64,000 bases of DNA, taken from positions 68,444,186-68,508,185 of the forward strand of contig OU342630.1 of NCBI GenBank assembly GCA_910589415.1. The letters run 5' to 3'. The translations under genes and the position numbers were made by a program. How positions within the stretch are numbered: position 1 is the first letter of the stretch; each line of letters begins with the position of its first letter. Below, in pieces: positions 47,622 to 59,170 of this stretch. The notes under the pieces were generated by a model, which had not been told where the DNA came from, did no database searches, and saw nothing but the letters and a program-made list of their open reading frames with translations. This stretch comes from Malachius bipustulatus. Its lineage: Eukaryota; Arthropoda; Insecta; Coleoptera; Melyridae.

Positions 47622-48438
47622 GTTCTTGGCCAGTAGTGCATGCGTAGGGGGTTCAGCTAATGTTTTTTAGAAGGGTATTTTGATGTTTTTTAAGAGCCCG
47701 TTGGGAGGGGGTAGGGGAGACAATTTGTATTTAAATATATGTCCCTATATCTTTCAGCTTTAATTTTCGCTTTGGAAAATAACGCTGCGATAATTTTCAA
47801 GAGTGATAATATGGGTGTTCTACCTTCCGACTCTGTAACGGGGAAACGGAGAGGAGTAGGGGGGTTTTTAGGGGCTAAAAATTGAGCTGAAATACCAGGC
47901 TATTTATTAAAAGACAAAAATTATTTTATTCGGTCCATATTTCGCCAGTCCAAACGAGTTAAAAGCCATAAAAACGGACGAGTGAGTCAGCCGACGCGAC
48001 AGTGAGCGGGAAGGGGGAAATTTTTTTTTGTTGCTCGCTTACTTGTATCTCGGTCAATCTTTCACCGATTTGGAAAATTCTTTCTTCCTGTTAATAGCTG
48101 AATTTCGAGGAAGGAGGAAAATGACAACATTATGCTTCTCCCCCATCTCTTCCCTTCATGACAAATTTTTTTTTGAAAAAATGCAGATTTTTGTTTCGCG
48201 TGCCAGCGGTGGATTTTTCGCGAACGTTGCTTTGGAAAGAGTTCGTTGTATTCCGGGCAAAAAATCGAACAAAACGGCGTTTGATTTTGAGCGCTACGCC
48301 TCTTCGGAGTTTAGTTATCGGGGTTTTCGCTCTTCCTTACCTCCAAATTGTCTTCCTCCCAACGGGCCCTTAAAAAACATCAAAATACAATTCTAAAAAA
48401 CATTACCTGAACCCCCTACATGCACTATCGGCTAAGAA
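47622..48438. mobile_element. Foldback element (~815 bp)
   Basis: Left 'tagtgcatgcgtagggggtt' to 'gatgttttttaagagcccg' (47634-47703) matches inverted 'cgggcccttaaaaaacatc' to 'ccccctacatgcactatcgg' (48363-48431). The short ORFs at 48028-48396 lie in this element and have no domain. Confidence 0.75.
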
Positions 48439-50852
48439 CAAACCATTTGATTTTTTTTCGCACCGAAAATTCGCTATAATATTATTGTTATAATATTCGA
48501 AACCTTACTATTTCTGACAGCCGATCTAAGTTCCGGTTCCCAACAAAGCGTGAGCTTCCCAATTCTGTTGTTCATTTTTTTGCAGATCACTGATAAAAGT
48601 GGCACGGTGCAGCGTGCAGCGCAGACGCCGTCGCTTGGTCGGAGATGTTGTAGATATGTGTAGCCATATGATTACACCTTAGTGGAAGATCACGTGATTG
48701 TTGCCTTTTCGAGAGGGAAGCCGAAAACAAGGGGCCGCTTTAATGTTGCTAAGAAATTCTGAATAAATCAGGCATGTCTGTTTTTTTTATCCGCTTTTTT
48801 CTCCGTCAACGCATTATTGATTGAAGGTTAATTAATTGAAAGGAATTATTTTTATTTTTTTTCCAAAAGCAGGAACTTGTCTCGAGAATATTCCTGAACT
48901 TTTCAAGGTTATTGTGGGGAAAACGAAAACAAATATGAGAAAATATTTACAAAAATTATGTTTTAATATTTTGAAAATTTTTATGAGAGGGGTAAGGATC
49001 ATTTTTATACATAATATTGGAGGGGTAATTTTCCTATCTCTACATCCATTGTTTAGAAGGAACTTTTATGTAGCGTGCTTGTTGTTTACATTATTTCAAT
49101 AATGACCCAGTCTTATTTTACATATTTAAATCATCTTTAAAAAGTTTCCTTCTATTTTTAACTTTAATGATAGTTAATAATTGGGCCTATTCTAAAACGA
49201 AATGTGTTTACAATAAAGAATTTTTCAAGGTGACTCTATAGAAAATGAATAGATAAAATATTAAAATATTAAAATACGACTGATTGATCAATCGATTATA
49301 CATAAAATTAACTTAGGAAAATTACTTGGTCCCTTTTACTTTCGAGAACAAAATGAAACAATAATTATGAAGAATTATAGAAACAATTTTAAAACACAGG
49401 ATTAGAAAAAATAATAATTAGAAACCAGAAAATTACGAGTGCATTAGATATTGTTAACTTTTCACTCTCTGCTCACTTATTAAGATATTGTTGTGGTCAT
49501 GATTAATACATTTTTTCATTGTCAAGGCAGTACACGTACCGCATGGAAATCCTTAGGGTGCGCCGGAATCTGTACATGATTGGTATCGATTCACGTTGAT
49601 TTTGAATCGTTGTATGTTGTGTTTTGTATTCATCGGAAACACGGCTCTTGAGAGGATATTCAAAGTACCAAATATGATTTTTTTATTAAAATGGTATGGG
49701 AGTATCGAGTTGGGCTTGATGATCCATTCATTACTGATTGACCTTTCCTCATCTTGCTGGAATTGCGTTTTTCATGTCATTTAAAATTTTCCGTGAAAAC
49801 TCTGCAAAAAATAGTCAGTTACCAACTTTTCTTCGATGTTATTACAGACTCTAAATCCTTAGTTTAAACCGAATCCCCGATTAAGTGAATGAATCTCTTC
49901 TAAATTGACAGTAGAAATTGCACACAATATACAGGACAGTAATCAATTGTACAGTAACCTCAGAGTTGGAGCTAAATTCCAAATAATTGTAGAAGATTTT
50001 TAGTACAAAGTATCCCTAGCTTTTGAGAACATATTTTTGTTAAACCCACAACATGATCATGTCAAGATATGTCAATTCTCAGGTTTACTCATCCAAAATG
50101 ATGATGGTGATAGAGGAAGAGAGTGACCTGACATAACTCATCGCAGTGCCCGAATGTTGTCCCCTATAGAAAGAAAACAGCTGTCATTGACTTATAAATA
50201 AATGTTGGGCTTGTTTCCTATCATTCTGAAGGAAAAAATTCTACTCTCTATATAAATCGACCTTGGCTTGAGTGTGTATAACTGAACATTAGATTTTTGT
50301 GTTGGTTTTGGAAAATCATAAAAAAATTTGCTTGAAGGCTAGATGAAGATGTTTTTGTATATACGAAAAAGAGTAGGAGATAAAATCCTACTCCAGCTGA
50401 GAAGCTGTCAGAAATAAATCCATCAATGGCAACTTGCAAGAAACAATCTACTATAAGAAAACTTGCAAACCACAAGCAAAGCTTCGCAGAAATCAGTGTG
50501 AAGTTTTGCGTACAATCCATTTCCACTCCAGACATCGTGGGAAGTCCTATAAATGTCAAGCGCAATCCCTCATTGCGGCTTCCCATTGTGTTCGACTGGA
50601 CTGTTAGGCAGTACCGTTAGGGTAAAAAAATCTCTTGATCTCCGCTTGCGAAAACCGTACTGGCAGTCTCTGAGGACTTGAACTCTTTTCCAGCATTTTA
50701 AGACATGCTGCATTAGTACATAATTGTTATGGTACGATCTTTTGAACAATATCTTTTTGTCTGTCTGGAAAAGAGACCGGACGCGTTTGTATTTTTTGCA
50801 AAAATACTCATTCTTCTTAATAGGACATGTTGAAAAGTCCTATTTCCAGATA
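48439..50852. other. No gene seen
   Basis: AT-rich; open frames up to 112 codons lack any recognised motif. Confidence 0.5.
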
Positions 50853-51422
50853 TACAGGGTGTTCTACAAGCTCTATGACAAACTTTGACAGATGGTAGGT
50901 TGCTTGATTTTAAACTTTTTAAAACTTAAAATTTTTTTTAATAAACATGGGTCCGATTCGTTTTTGTTTAGAAGTTACAAGCATTTAAAAAATCGTAATT
51001 TTTCAAGTTCAAGGCCCTGTAAAAGGAAAACGGTTCAAGATAGAGAAAAACGGCTTACATCTCCCGATTTTAACTTTTTATGGACTATCCTATGGTATAG
51101 AAACATTTGTACTCTCTTTGATTTTTTTAAATGTGGAGAAATCTCAGATTTTTTCAAATTTTTTATCACCCTGTATAAACATTTCATCCACATCCTAGGA
51201 TAGTACATGAAAAGTTAAAATAGGGACATGTAAGCCGTTTTTCTCTATCTTGAACCGTTTTCCTTTTACAGGGCCTTGAACTTGAAAAATTACGATTTCT
51301 TAAATGCTTGTAACTTCTAAACAAAAACGAATCGGACCCATGTTTATTAAAAAAAATATGTTTAAAATCAAGCAACCTACCATCTGTCAAAGTTTGTCAT
51401 AGAGCTTGTAGAACACCCTGTA
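50853..51422. mobile_element. Long-armed foldback element with TACAGGGTGTTC ends (570 bp)
   Basis: Nearly perfect inverted arms of about 210 bp each: 50853-51075 against 51200-51422. Ends TACAGGGTGTTCTACAAGCT and complement. The mirror ORFs sharing 'HGSDSFLFRSYKHL' on opposite strands are the arms read twice, not genes. The high arm identity suggests a recent copy. Confidence 0.92.
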
Positions 51423-51861
51423 TTTGAAATGTCCAGAAGCTTTGTTTGGGTCTAGGATCCTTTATAATGTGTAAGAAAAACTTTATATAAAGATTTTGTA
51501 GTGTTTTTTTTTCAAAATCGGTGGTAGAGTTTAAAAAAAATCCCGCGACTGCTGTTAGTGACAGATCAAAAAGGGTCAGAACGGAGTTCCGAGCATGGAT
51601 CAAGTTGTGGAGATTTTCGCAGATTGACTTTACTCGCCATTGATGAAAAGAAGAACCTGATTTGACAGACTTTTTGCATATTTTGTGGAATCAATGATTG
51701 TTGTACGATCACGAGTCTTTTCAATCACACCTCGCCAGAATTGGTGTTATCCCATCTCCGCGTAATGCTCTTGCGACGTTAGATCGGTGGGAGATCTCAA
51801 TCATGGTAATCTTTTCATTACCAAAGTATAGCCAACACATAAATAGTATATTGTGAAACAA
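51423..51861. other. No gene seen
   Basis: About 440 bp without recognised content. Confidence 0.5.
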
Positions 51862-51961
51862 GTGCGGAAAAGAGAAAATTTCTCACGAGTGTGAAACAAC
51901 TGTGACACGAGACGAAGTCAAGTGTCACAATTCACACGAGTGTGAAATTTCTTTTCCGCAC
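51862..51961. repeat. 100-bp imperfect palindrome with nested stems
   Basis: Outer stem 'gtgcggaaaagagaaaattt' (51862) with 'aaatttcttttccgcac' (to 51961); middle 'gagtgtgaa' with 'ttcacac'; inner 'tgtgacac' with 'gtgtcaca'. It could extrude as a cruciform. Confidence 0.8.
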
Positions 51962-51974
51962 GTGCTACACACAG

Positions 51975-52622
51975 TACTTTTCCTACGACCACAATTTAAC
52001 AGATTAATTATTTAACAAATTTAACACATAAATTATTTTTTCAGACTACCTAGGTAGGTATTATTTTCAATTCTACCAATGACTTTTTAATATTACTATT
52101 ATATACTGTTAAATCATTGAATTCTACCGACAATATTATTATTATAATATTGTCGTGGAGACGTGGTAGATATGCAACTTCCACACAACGCGGTCGACTG
52201 TGCGTCGTCGATTGAAGTTAGAGGTGTGCGAGTTTTCACGTTCGTGAATTTGATTTGAACGCTACCAATGCTGGTATTAGCGATCAACTCGTAAATTTTA
52301 ATAATTACTGTCACAAGAGAATAATAAGTAGGTATATGTATTATATTTTATAGTCTTGTCGGGTTCTACGTTATCCCATTTGTGTTTATTTTATCACCTT
52401 GAAGCTTTAAATGAATAGTTATTCCATTAACAATAAGTAACAGTTGAGTTCTCAGTTACCGCTCATCACTATTGTTTACATTATAACTGTACGGAAACGA
52501 TTTTTGGCTATGCCTTCTGTCACTTTGTCGCACAGTTTTGGATACGTGAGAAATCTGCTAGTTTGCGCACAAAAAACGATGCGCAAAGTAGTGTTTTGTA
52601 TAGTGGTCGTAGGAAAAATAAA
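51975..52622. mobile_element. Probable TIR element beside the palindrome
   Basis: 'tacttttcctacgaccac' (about 51976) and 'gtggtcgtaggaaaaata' (52605-52622) are inverted. Inside, 'cgacaatattat' and 'ataatattgtcg' form a hairpin at 52126-52153. No coding sequence seen. Confidence 0.5.
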
Positions 52623-55257
52623 TTATTGTAAATATCATAATAACTGGGTCTGCATCTCCCTATAAATATAGCCTCTTCTTAAGTTAGGTAAATAAAAATA
52701 TTTCAAACCATACTTCATCAGAAAATCCAACATTGATATATAAATTCTTGTATTTATACTTCTCGCATTCCCGCAAGTTTCTGTAACATTTTAAAAGTTC
52801 TGTGGCAAATGGAGTCATCCGATGCCAATCCCCCCCCTCCCTCCTCCCAAAAAAGTTGTATGAAAGGTATCCTTATTAAAAGCGTAGGTTAGAATTTATA
52901 TTTCAATGGAAACTCTATGCTAATTAAGATGACCTCCATTAGATCAGTAGAAGCAAAAAAATGAATAATTTCAGAATACTTCGATATTTATGCAAAAAAA
53001 TCGTGAGAAATAATAATACTTGACTTGAGCAACGTGAAGCCAAGGTAATACAAAATGCATTTACACGTGTTACAATAATAATTATTGTACCTATTATAAG
53101 TGCAATAATTGTAGGTATATTATGATTCTAATCCTGTAATTTTTATACTTTTGTGTTTCCTACAATCTGTAATGAGTTTTAACATATTCATGGAAAAAAA
53201 ATTGTTCGTATCGTAAAAGATATAAATAATTTTTCCCAGAGTATTTTGTGGTGATCACAATTTTCTTCAGATCTTAGTATGGGAAGCGGCGTTGTTGGTT
53301 GAAGTAATGTCAATAAAAACGCCTATAAATAATTTATTTACACAAATCCTGATTGGTATTTTTCTAATTAAGTCAGTGCGGCAAAAAATTTTATCAAGTT
53401 TTTTGTACTTTTGTCTATATTTACACCTATACCTACCTACTATTTGGGTAGGCGTGTGCAATTTTATCAAACATGTCAATCAATCAACTTTATGTGTTCA
53501 TATAATAGTGTTTCCCTGAGTTTGCTTTGAGAGGATTTGGTCAACGATTAGTATCTTGATAAATTAAATAATAACAGATGGATAATCAAATAATTCCATT
53601 AATGTTACACGAAAATAAATAATTGTTCTGCATGCAAGTACACGCACAGTACATCACCAGCATGACAATACATTCAAATGAGCTTCCAGGATCAATTAGG
53701 AGAACGAGGGCTTGTCGCCGATCCGTACTAACTGTGACGTGCTATGTCATCCAATGTAACAAGAATTGCCTGGTAACAATCATCTACTAATTGTCATAAT
53801 TATCACATTCAGTTTGTAACAATGGGTAATGGGTGTTGGGTATATCCCATTTCTAATATCATGAGAATTTAACTTCTGAAACCGCAAAATCCAGATCTCA
53901 CTAACGAGAATCGCCTCTGCTTGGATAATAAGAAATAACACAAGATGGTGTTTACGCGTCTTTGGAAAGTTCTTGCGAGGGTTAATGAAGCTGTGCCGTC
54001 TCATTGATCGTTTTTCGAGGATCCGGCTCGTTAGGAATTTTTGCAAAGGTTTTATGGAAGCAGCAGTTTTTGACAGATATAAATCATCTTAGAGCTGATA
54101 AGATTTTTATGGAAACCAGTACCCTTTATTATAATAATTCTGGCCTCTAACTACATATTGTATAAGTACCTACAATGAAGAATTTTTTAATCTCATAGCT
54201 TATGCTAATAAGATTATGTTCCTTATTCGTAAGTCATATTTTATACGAATTGTGAGATAATCTGTCGTTTTATTTCTTTAGTATAAAGAAATAAAAATAC
54301 ATTTCGTATTATAGGATTAGGTATAATGCTGGATTAATATTCATTTATTGTTTATTTTTGATTTAACTCAACGTCTCAAGGAATTAAATTTTTTATGGCC
54401 GTATATATCCGAAGTGAATTAATACTGAAAAAAGAGTGCAACGTTATTATTATTATTTTAAGCAGGTCAATTATTTCGAACTCAGTGCATATCTAATCTA
54501 ATTTAATTGACCTTAAAATGCGTATACCCTACTTAATAAAGAAAGTAAAGCAGCTATAGCCAATTTAAACTGATAATCGCGTTTATTTAATACTTTCTGC
54601 GCACTCTTTGCATCTGAAGTAAATGCAGAGCCATATAATTTTATCCATCACCACAATAAAATCGATCTCATTTTTCTATTTAATCATCGAAAAGGAAAAT
54701 ATTCGGGCCACCCGGAAACTCAAACGCGCGATCTTACATCCTATAGACCAGCCAATAATTAAGGTTTATATCATTTGACTACTTTCACATGCATTTAAGT
54801 TATCTACATCACCACATGCAAAAGTGGGTTAACTTCCCTAACTTCCCAGATAAAAATCGCAGGGATTCTTTATGGTAGCCGTTCGAGTTTTCCTTGATTA
54901 ACGTAAATAAGGATATCTTGTTGTTGTTACTCTTGTAACACTTCCCAATAACCATGCAAGTCATCAGGTGAAGGCAGCATATTCCTGACCTTATTTAAAA
55001 AAAGGTAATGTGGCATGAGGCACGTGGCCAAAATTTCAAGAAGCAGTTTAGCACTCGGATACATACCCAAGATTACTTACATTCTAAAAGCATGGAAAGA
55101 CATAACGCAGACAAAATAGTTCAGATCAATCAGCCCTAGAACGATAAATCTAAAACGATTAAAAAGTTGTAGATAATTACTTAAAAGCGGAACTATTGGA
55201 TATAGGGTGCCATTACACCCAAAAAGATGAGTATTAGCACCCCCGATCTGGAGCCTA
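52623..55257. other. No gene seen
   Basis: AT-rich. Several TACCTAC/GTAGGTA strings around 53430-53460 and an AT-rich inverted run near 53080-53130. A less AT-rich patch at 53640-53770 has no gene structure. Confidence 0.5.
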
Positions 55258-55265
55258 GTTGTGGG
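55258..55265. repeat. Target-site duplication, left copy
   Basis: GTTGTGGG directly outside the left end of the foldback element; repeated at 56435-56442. Confidence 0.9.
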
Positions 55266-56434
55266 ATGTCCCTGAAGTTAGATTCGGATTCGGATTCGGT
55301 GTACACTCTGGGTCAACATTATTGACAATCATATAAAAAACGACTTTATGTAATAATTACAGCTGGCAACCTGCAGAAAGACATATCTGGACTTTTGAAA
55401 TTTCAACCCAGAACAAAGGGGCGCTGTCACCCTCGAAAATGACGTAAAATTGAAAATATATTTTCTCTCCTATATTTGTAATTAATTAATTGCGACGTCA
55501 CGCCGGTATTTAAAAAGCGAATCTATAGCACCAAATGATAGTTGGAAATCCACTTTAAAGCATATCGAAGGGTGCTCACTTGCAAACCAGAACAAATTAA
55601 GGGGCGCTGTCACCCTCGAAAATGACGTAAACTTGAAAATTTATTTTCTTACGTATATTTGTAATTAATTAATTGCGACGTCACGCCGGTACCTAAAAAG
55701 CGAATCTACAGCACCAAATGATAAATAGGAAGCCACTTTAATTTTAGATGTTCTGGGTTACAAGTGAGCAGCTTTCGATATGTTTTAAAGTGGCTTCCTA
55801 TCTATCATTTGGTGTTGCATATTCGCTTTTTAAGTACCGGCGTGACGTCGCAATTAATTAATTACAAATATACACAAGAAAATAAATTTTCAAGTTTACG
55901 TCATTTTCGAGGGTGACAGCGCCCCTTTGTTCTGGGTTGCAAGTGAGCAGCTTTTGATATGTTTTAAAGTGGCTTCCTATCTATCATTTAGTGCTGTAGA
56001 TTCGCTTTTTAAATACCGGCGTGACGTCGCAATTAATTAATTACAAATATAGGAGAGAAAATAAATTTTCAAGTTTACGTCATTTTCGAGGGTGACAGCG
56101 CCCCTTGTTCTGGTTTGCAAGTGAGCAGCTTTTGATATGTTTTAAAGTGGCTTCCTATCTATCATTTGGTGCTGTAGATTCGCTTTTTAAATACCGGCGT
56201 GACGTCGCAATTAATTAATTACAAATATAGGAGAGAAAATATATTTTCAATTTTACGTCATTTTCGAGGGTGACAGCGCCCCTTTGTTCTGGGTTGAAAT
56301 TTCAAAAGTCCAGATATGTCTTTCTGCAGGTTGCCAGCTGTAATTATTACATAAAGTCGTTTTTTATATGATTGTCAATAATGTTGACCCAGAGTGTACA
56401 CCGAATCCGAATCCGAATCTAACTTCAGGGACAT
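55266..56434. mobile_element. Foldback transposon built of 178-bp units, with 8-bp TSD
   Basis: Inverted ends 'atgtccctgaagttagattc' and complement, followed by three GATTCG repeats, in symmetric outer arms of about 142 bp. The core (55408-56293) is five tandem units of about 178-183 bp, two in one orientation and three in the other. Perfect GTTGTGGG duplications flank the element. No ORF. An 8-bp TSD fits hAT, P or Merlin-type transposition, but the terminal bases match none clearly. Confidence 0.93.
55408..56293. repeat. Five ~178-bp satellite-like units (2 + 3 inverted)
   Basis: In the right half 'aagtgagcag' recurs at 55762, 55941 and 56119. In the left half 'ggggcgctgtcaccctcg' recurs at 55418 and 55601. 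Each unit carries an AATTAATTAATTGCGACGTC core with 'acgccggta' and an ORF-free 'cgagggtgacagcgcccc'. The turning point is near 55755. Confidence 0.92.
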
Positions 56435-56442
56435 GTTGTGGG
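56435..56442. repeat. Target-site duplication, right copy
   Basis: GTTGTGGG, identical to 55258-55265. Confidence 0.9.
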
Positions 56443-56595
56443 CGATCTTCTATGTAAGCTATCGAGCCTAGACATCAATTGCCAAGGCTGCGCTGATAGC
56501 ATAGTCATAATAGCCACAGAAATGATCGAAACAACTCTTTGAATATGATAACAAGAAAATTAAATATCAAAAAATGATCAAAAAATCAAAAAAAT

Positions 56596-57007
56596 GATGA
56601 AGGATTATATTTGGTCTGTGTTGTTATATAGAGCTGAGACCTGGACTCTAAAGGTTGCTACGATCAATCGCCTTGAAGCGTTCGAAATGAGGTTGCATAG
56701 AAGAATACTCCGAATTCAGGCCAACAAAGCAGTGTTAGAAAAATAAAATGCCGTTCGAGAACTATTTATGACTATTAGGATAAGAAAGATACCATATCTG
56801 ATGGGACTTGTTCTTAGAGGAGACCGATACAGGATCCTTCAACTTATAATGAAGGATAAAATCGAGGGCTGCAGAGGAATTGGAAGGAAGCAGACGTTAT
56901 GGCTGAAGAACATCCGAGAATGGACTGGAATACGCGCAGTGCCCAATAGGTATATTTTTAGATTAGCTGAAACCCACGAACTACCTGCCAACGTTAGGGA
57001 GACCTAA
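56596..57007 (+). pseudogene. RTE-type LINE, C-terminal fragment
   Basis: Frames read 'YIWSVLLYRAETWTLK', 'RLEAFEMRLHRRILRIQ', then 'RGDRYRILQLIMKDKIEG' and 'LWLKNIREWTGI', ending 'ELPANVRET' at 57007. This is the same C-terminal region as in the minus-strand RTE copy at 13.6-14.2 kb. It is 5'-truncated, as is usual for LINEs, and carries at least one frameshift and one stop near 56745. The RT core is absent. Confidence 0.82.
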
Positions 57008-58002
57008 AGATTGGCACCGGAAAAAGAAGAAGGGAGATGATGCATGTCAGTGGGGCTGAACATCAGTGTGCCAAATGGAGATGTCGTGTAAATAAAATGT
57101 TTAGTTTTTTTTTGCAGTCAGATTTTCCGAAATGTTATAAAATTAAAGGCGTTTGTTGGATTAGTGTCAATCATATTTTCTAATATCTGGATAATGGTTC
57201 GCATTCAACTAATTATGTACGAAAGAGAAAAAATACGCCGACCAACATTTACCGTCGTTTGGATATTGATAACATGTCGAAACAAAGACTGGATTCTTTA
57301 GTTCTGGTTTAATCCTCTGTTGATAGAGGATCATTAAAAAATAAATTATAATACTGTCTATGCAGTGACGGCCCTACAAAGTTAGTCAAGTGTAGACAGG
57401 ACAAAATCCCATTTTTTTGCAATGTTCGGTTAGATATAATCCTGTCAGCCCGAAAAATCGGATTTTTGCAAAGTGCGCATGCAGTCAGCTCGTAATGCGA
57501 TTTTTTGCAATGTTTGGTTTGAAAAAATTTGATTTATGCAAAGCCTGGTCAGATTGATTTTTTTGCAAGATTCGTTTCGACAGGCTCAAGAAAAGCTTGA
57601 ATTTTTGGATTGAACGGACCTCACAAAAAACGAATTTTCAAGCTCGCCAGTTGTCAAAAAAGATCTTGTGAAAAAAATGAACTGACCGTACTTTGCAAAA
57701 CAATCCAGCTGACCGGATCTTGTTGAATCAGATCTTCCCAAAGCAATAAAAAACCTTTGAAATTATATTTTACTCATATTTACGTTCAACAATACGTTTT
57801 AATATAAGTAGGTTTCTACCGATGAATTTCAGAAAGTATCAAAATCAATCAGTTCCAAGCTGCAAAAAATGTCTTCATAAACAAATAAAGTATAAATGAA
57901 TTTTTTTTATGACGGGGGAGGTTTTATATCATACCTTTTTTTATTTCAATGACTACGCGCATAGTAATCTAATAATTTTAGAGTATAGTTACTCCCCCTG
58001 TA
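57008..58002. other. No gene seen
   Basis: AT-rich. 57400-57720 repeats phrases such as 'gatttttgcaa' and 'cttgcaaaa', a loosely periodic tract with no clear unit. Confidence 0.5.
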
Positions 58003-58516
58003 TACAGGGTGTCCCAGCTTGTTCGAAGCGGTCTCTGTAGGCCAAACGATGAACTTTTTCGAAAAACTTTTTGAAAATTCATGTACAGGATCACAATGGT
58101 CATAATTTAAAATTATTTTGGAGTATACAGAGTGTCCCATATGACAGTGGCATGTCAAAGTTATGTTTTTTTAATGGAATGCTCCTATGTTATTGCATTT
58201 TTAGATTGTCTGAGAAGAGAAAATAGGATTGGCTTTTACAGTTGGTGTTTAAATTCAGAAGTTTTTGAGTTATAAACAAGTGAAAATCGTCATTTTTCAA
58301 GTTCAAGGACAATCTAAAAATGCAATAACATAGGAGCATTCCATTTAAAAAAACATAACTTTGATATGCCACTGTCATATGGGACACTCTGTATACTCCA
58401 AAATAATTTTAAATTATGGCCATTGTGATCCTGTACTTGAATTTTCAAAAAGTTTTTTGAAAAAGTCCATCGTTTGGCCTACAGAGACCGCTTCGAATAA
58501 GCTGGGACACCCTGTA
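58003..58516. mobile_element. Long-armed foldback with TACAGGGTGTCCC ends (514 bp)
   Basis: Ends TACAGGGTGTCCCAGCTTGT and complement, arms of over 200 bp with few differences (left 58003-58235, right about 58280-58516). The mirrored 'CHCHMGHSVYSKIILNY' ORFs on opposite strands are the arms. A second pair of similar ends lies inside at 58126-58393. Confidence 0.9.
58126..58393. mobile_element. Inner element nested symmetrically, TACAGAGTGTCCC ends
   Basis: 'tacagagtgtcccatatgac' at 58126 and its complement ending at 58393 are one base off the outer terminus. It is either a second insertion of a related element or an internal duplication of the end. Confidence 0.7.
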
Positions 58517-59170
58517 TATTCAACAGAACGTCTATTCAAGCAGGTCCATGAATGTATATCCACTGAATGTATATCCACTGTATATTTAGTGGACATTTGG
58601 TGGACGTCCAATGAACCTTGTATTATGGTCTATGTACATCTAACGGCATGAACACACGCCGGGTGTTTAACGTGTATTTTTTTTACTAATAAATGAATTC
58701 TGATTGGCGGCATTTACATCTGACGACGTTTTGTTATCCCCCCGTCCCCGTCAGATGCAAATGCACCCATTTAAAATCCATTCAATAATAAAAATGCACG
58801 TCTACGTTGAATAGCGGGCCCGTGTCCATGCCGTTAGATGTAAATAGACCATTTGATGATGATTTTTAGGTCCAGGAACGTTCCTACATTTGATGGACTT
58901 TTATTGATCGTCCATTTGACTCTGCATCCTGTATATAGCGTCATGTGCATTTAATAATAGACGTACAATAATAATAGACGTCCACTGGACGTTGCATCCT
59001 GGATATACAACAATTAACGTTCATCGGACGTCAATTTTAGGCCAATAGAGATCTGGATGTTTGATGGTTTTTTGTAGGGAATCCATTATTTTGGACATAC
59101 AATTATGGACGTCCACTAGATGTCCAGTCCACTGAAGGCTCATGGACGTAAGGACTTTTCATAAATCTTT
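58517..59170. repeat. Region of degenerate GGACGTCCA-like short repeats
   Basis: 'tggacgtcca' variants and 'ttttggacatac'-type strings recur at 58590-58615, 58900-59000, 59020-59040 and 59095-59150. Many are palindromic around ACGT. Interrupted by the MITE at 58625-58852. Confidence 0.65.
58625..58852. mobile_element. 228-bp MITE inserted in the repeat region
   Basis: Left 'atggtctatgtacatctaac' then 'ggcatgaacac', right complement 'gtgtccatgccgttagatgt' then 'aaatagaccat'. The ~30-bp ends differ at a few bases. It has no coding capacity. Confidence 0.85.

Noticed and set aside
48028..48396. 122-codon ORF and its overlapping frame
   Set aside because: Lies in a foldback element, with two overlapping frames open by chance and no motif.
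50892..51390. Mirror ORFs sharing 'HGSDSFLFRSYKHL' on both strands
   Set aside because: They are the two arms of an inverted repeat, not paralogous genes.
55408..56293. CRISPR-like repeat array
   Set aside because: Units are 178 bp, contiguous without spacers, and inverted in the middle; eukaryotic context.
57946..58651. Mirror ORFs sharing 'CHCHMGHSVYSKIILNY'
   Set aside because: Same reason: inverted arms of the foldback element.
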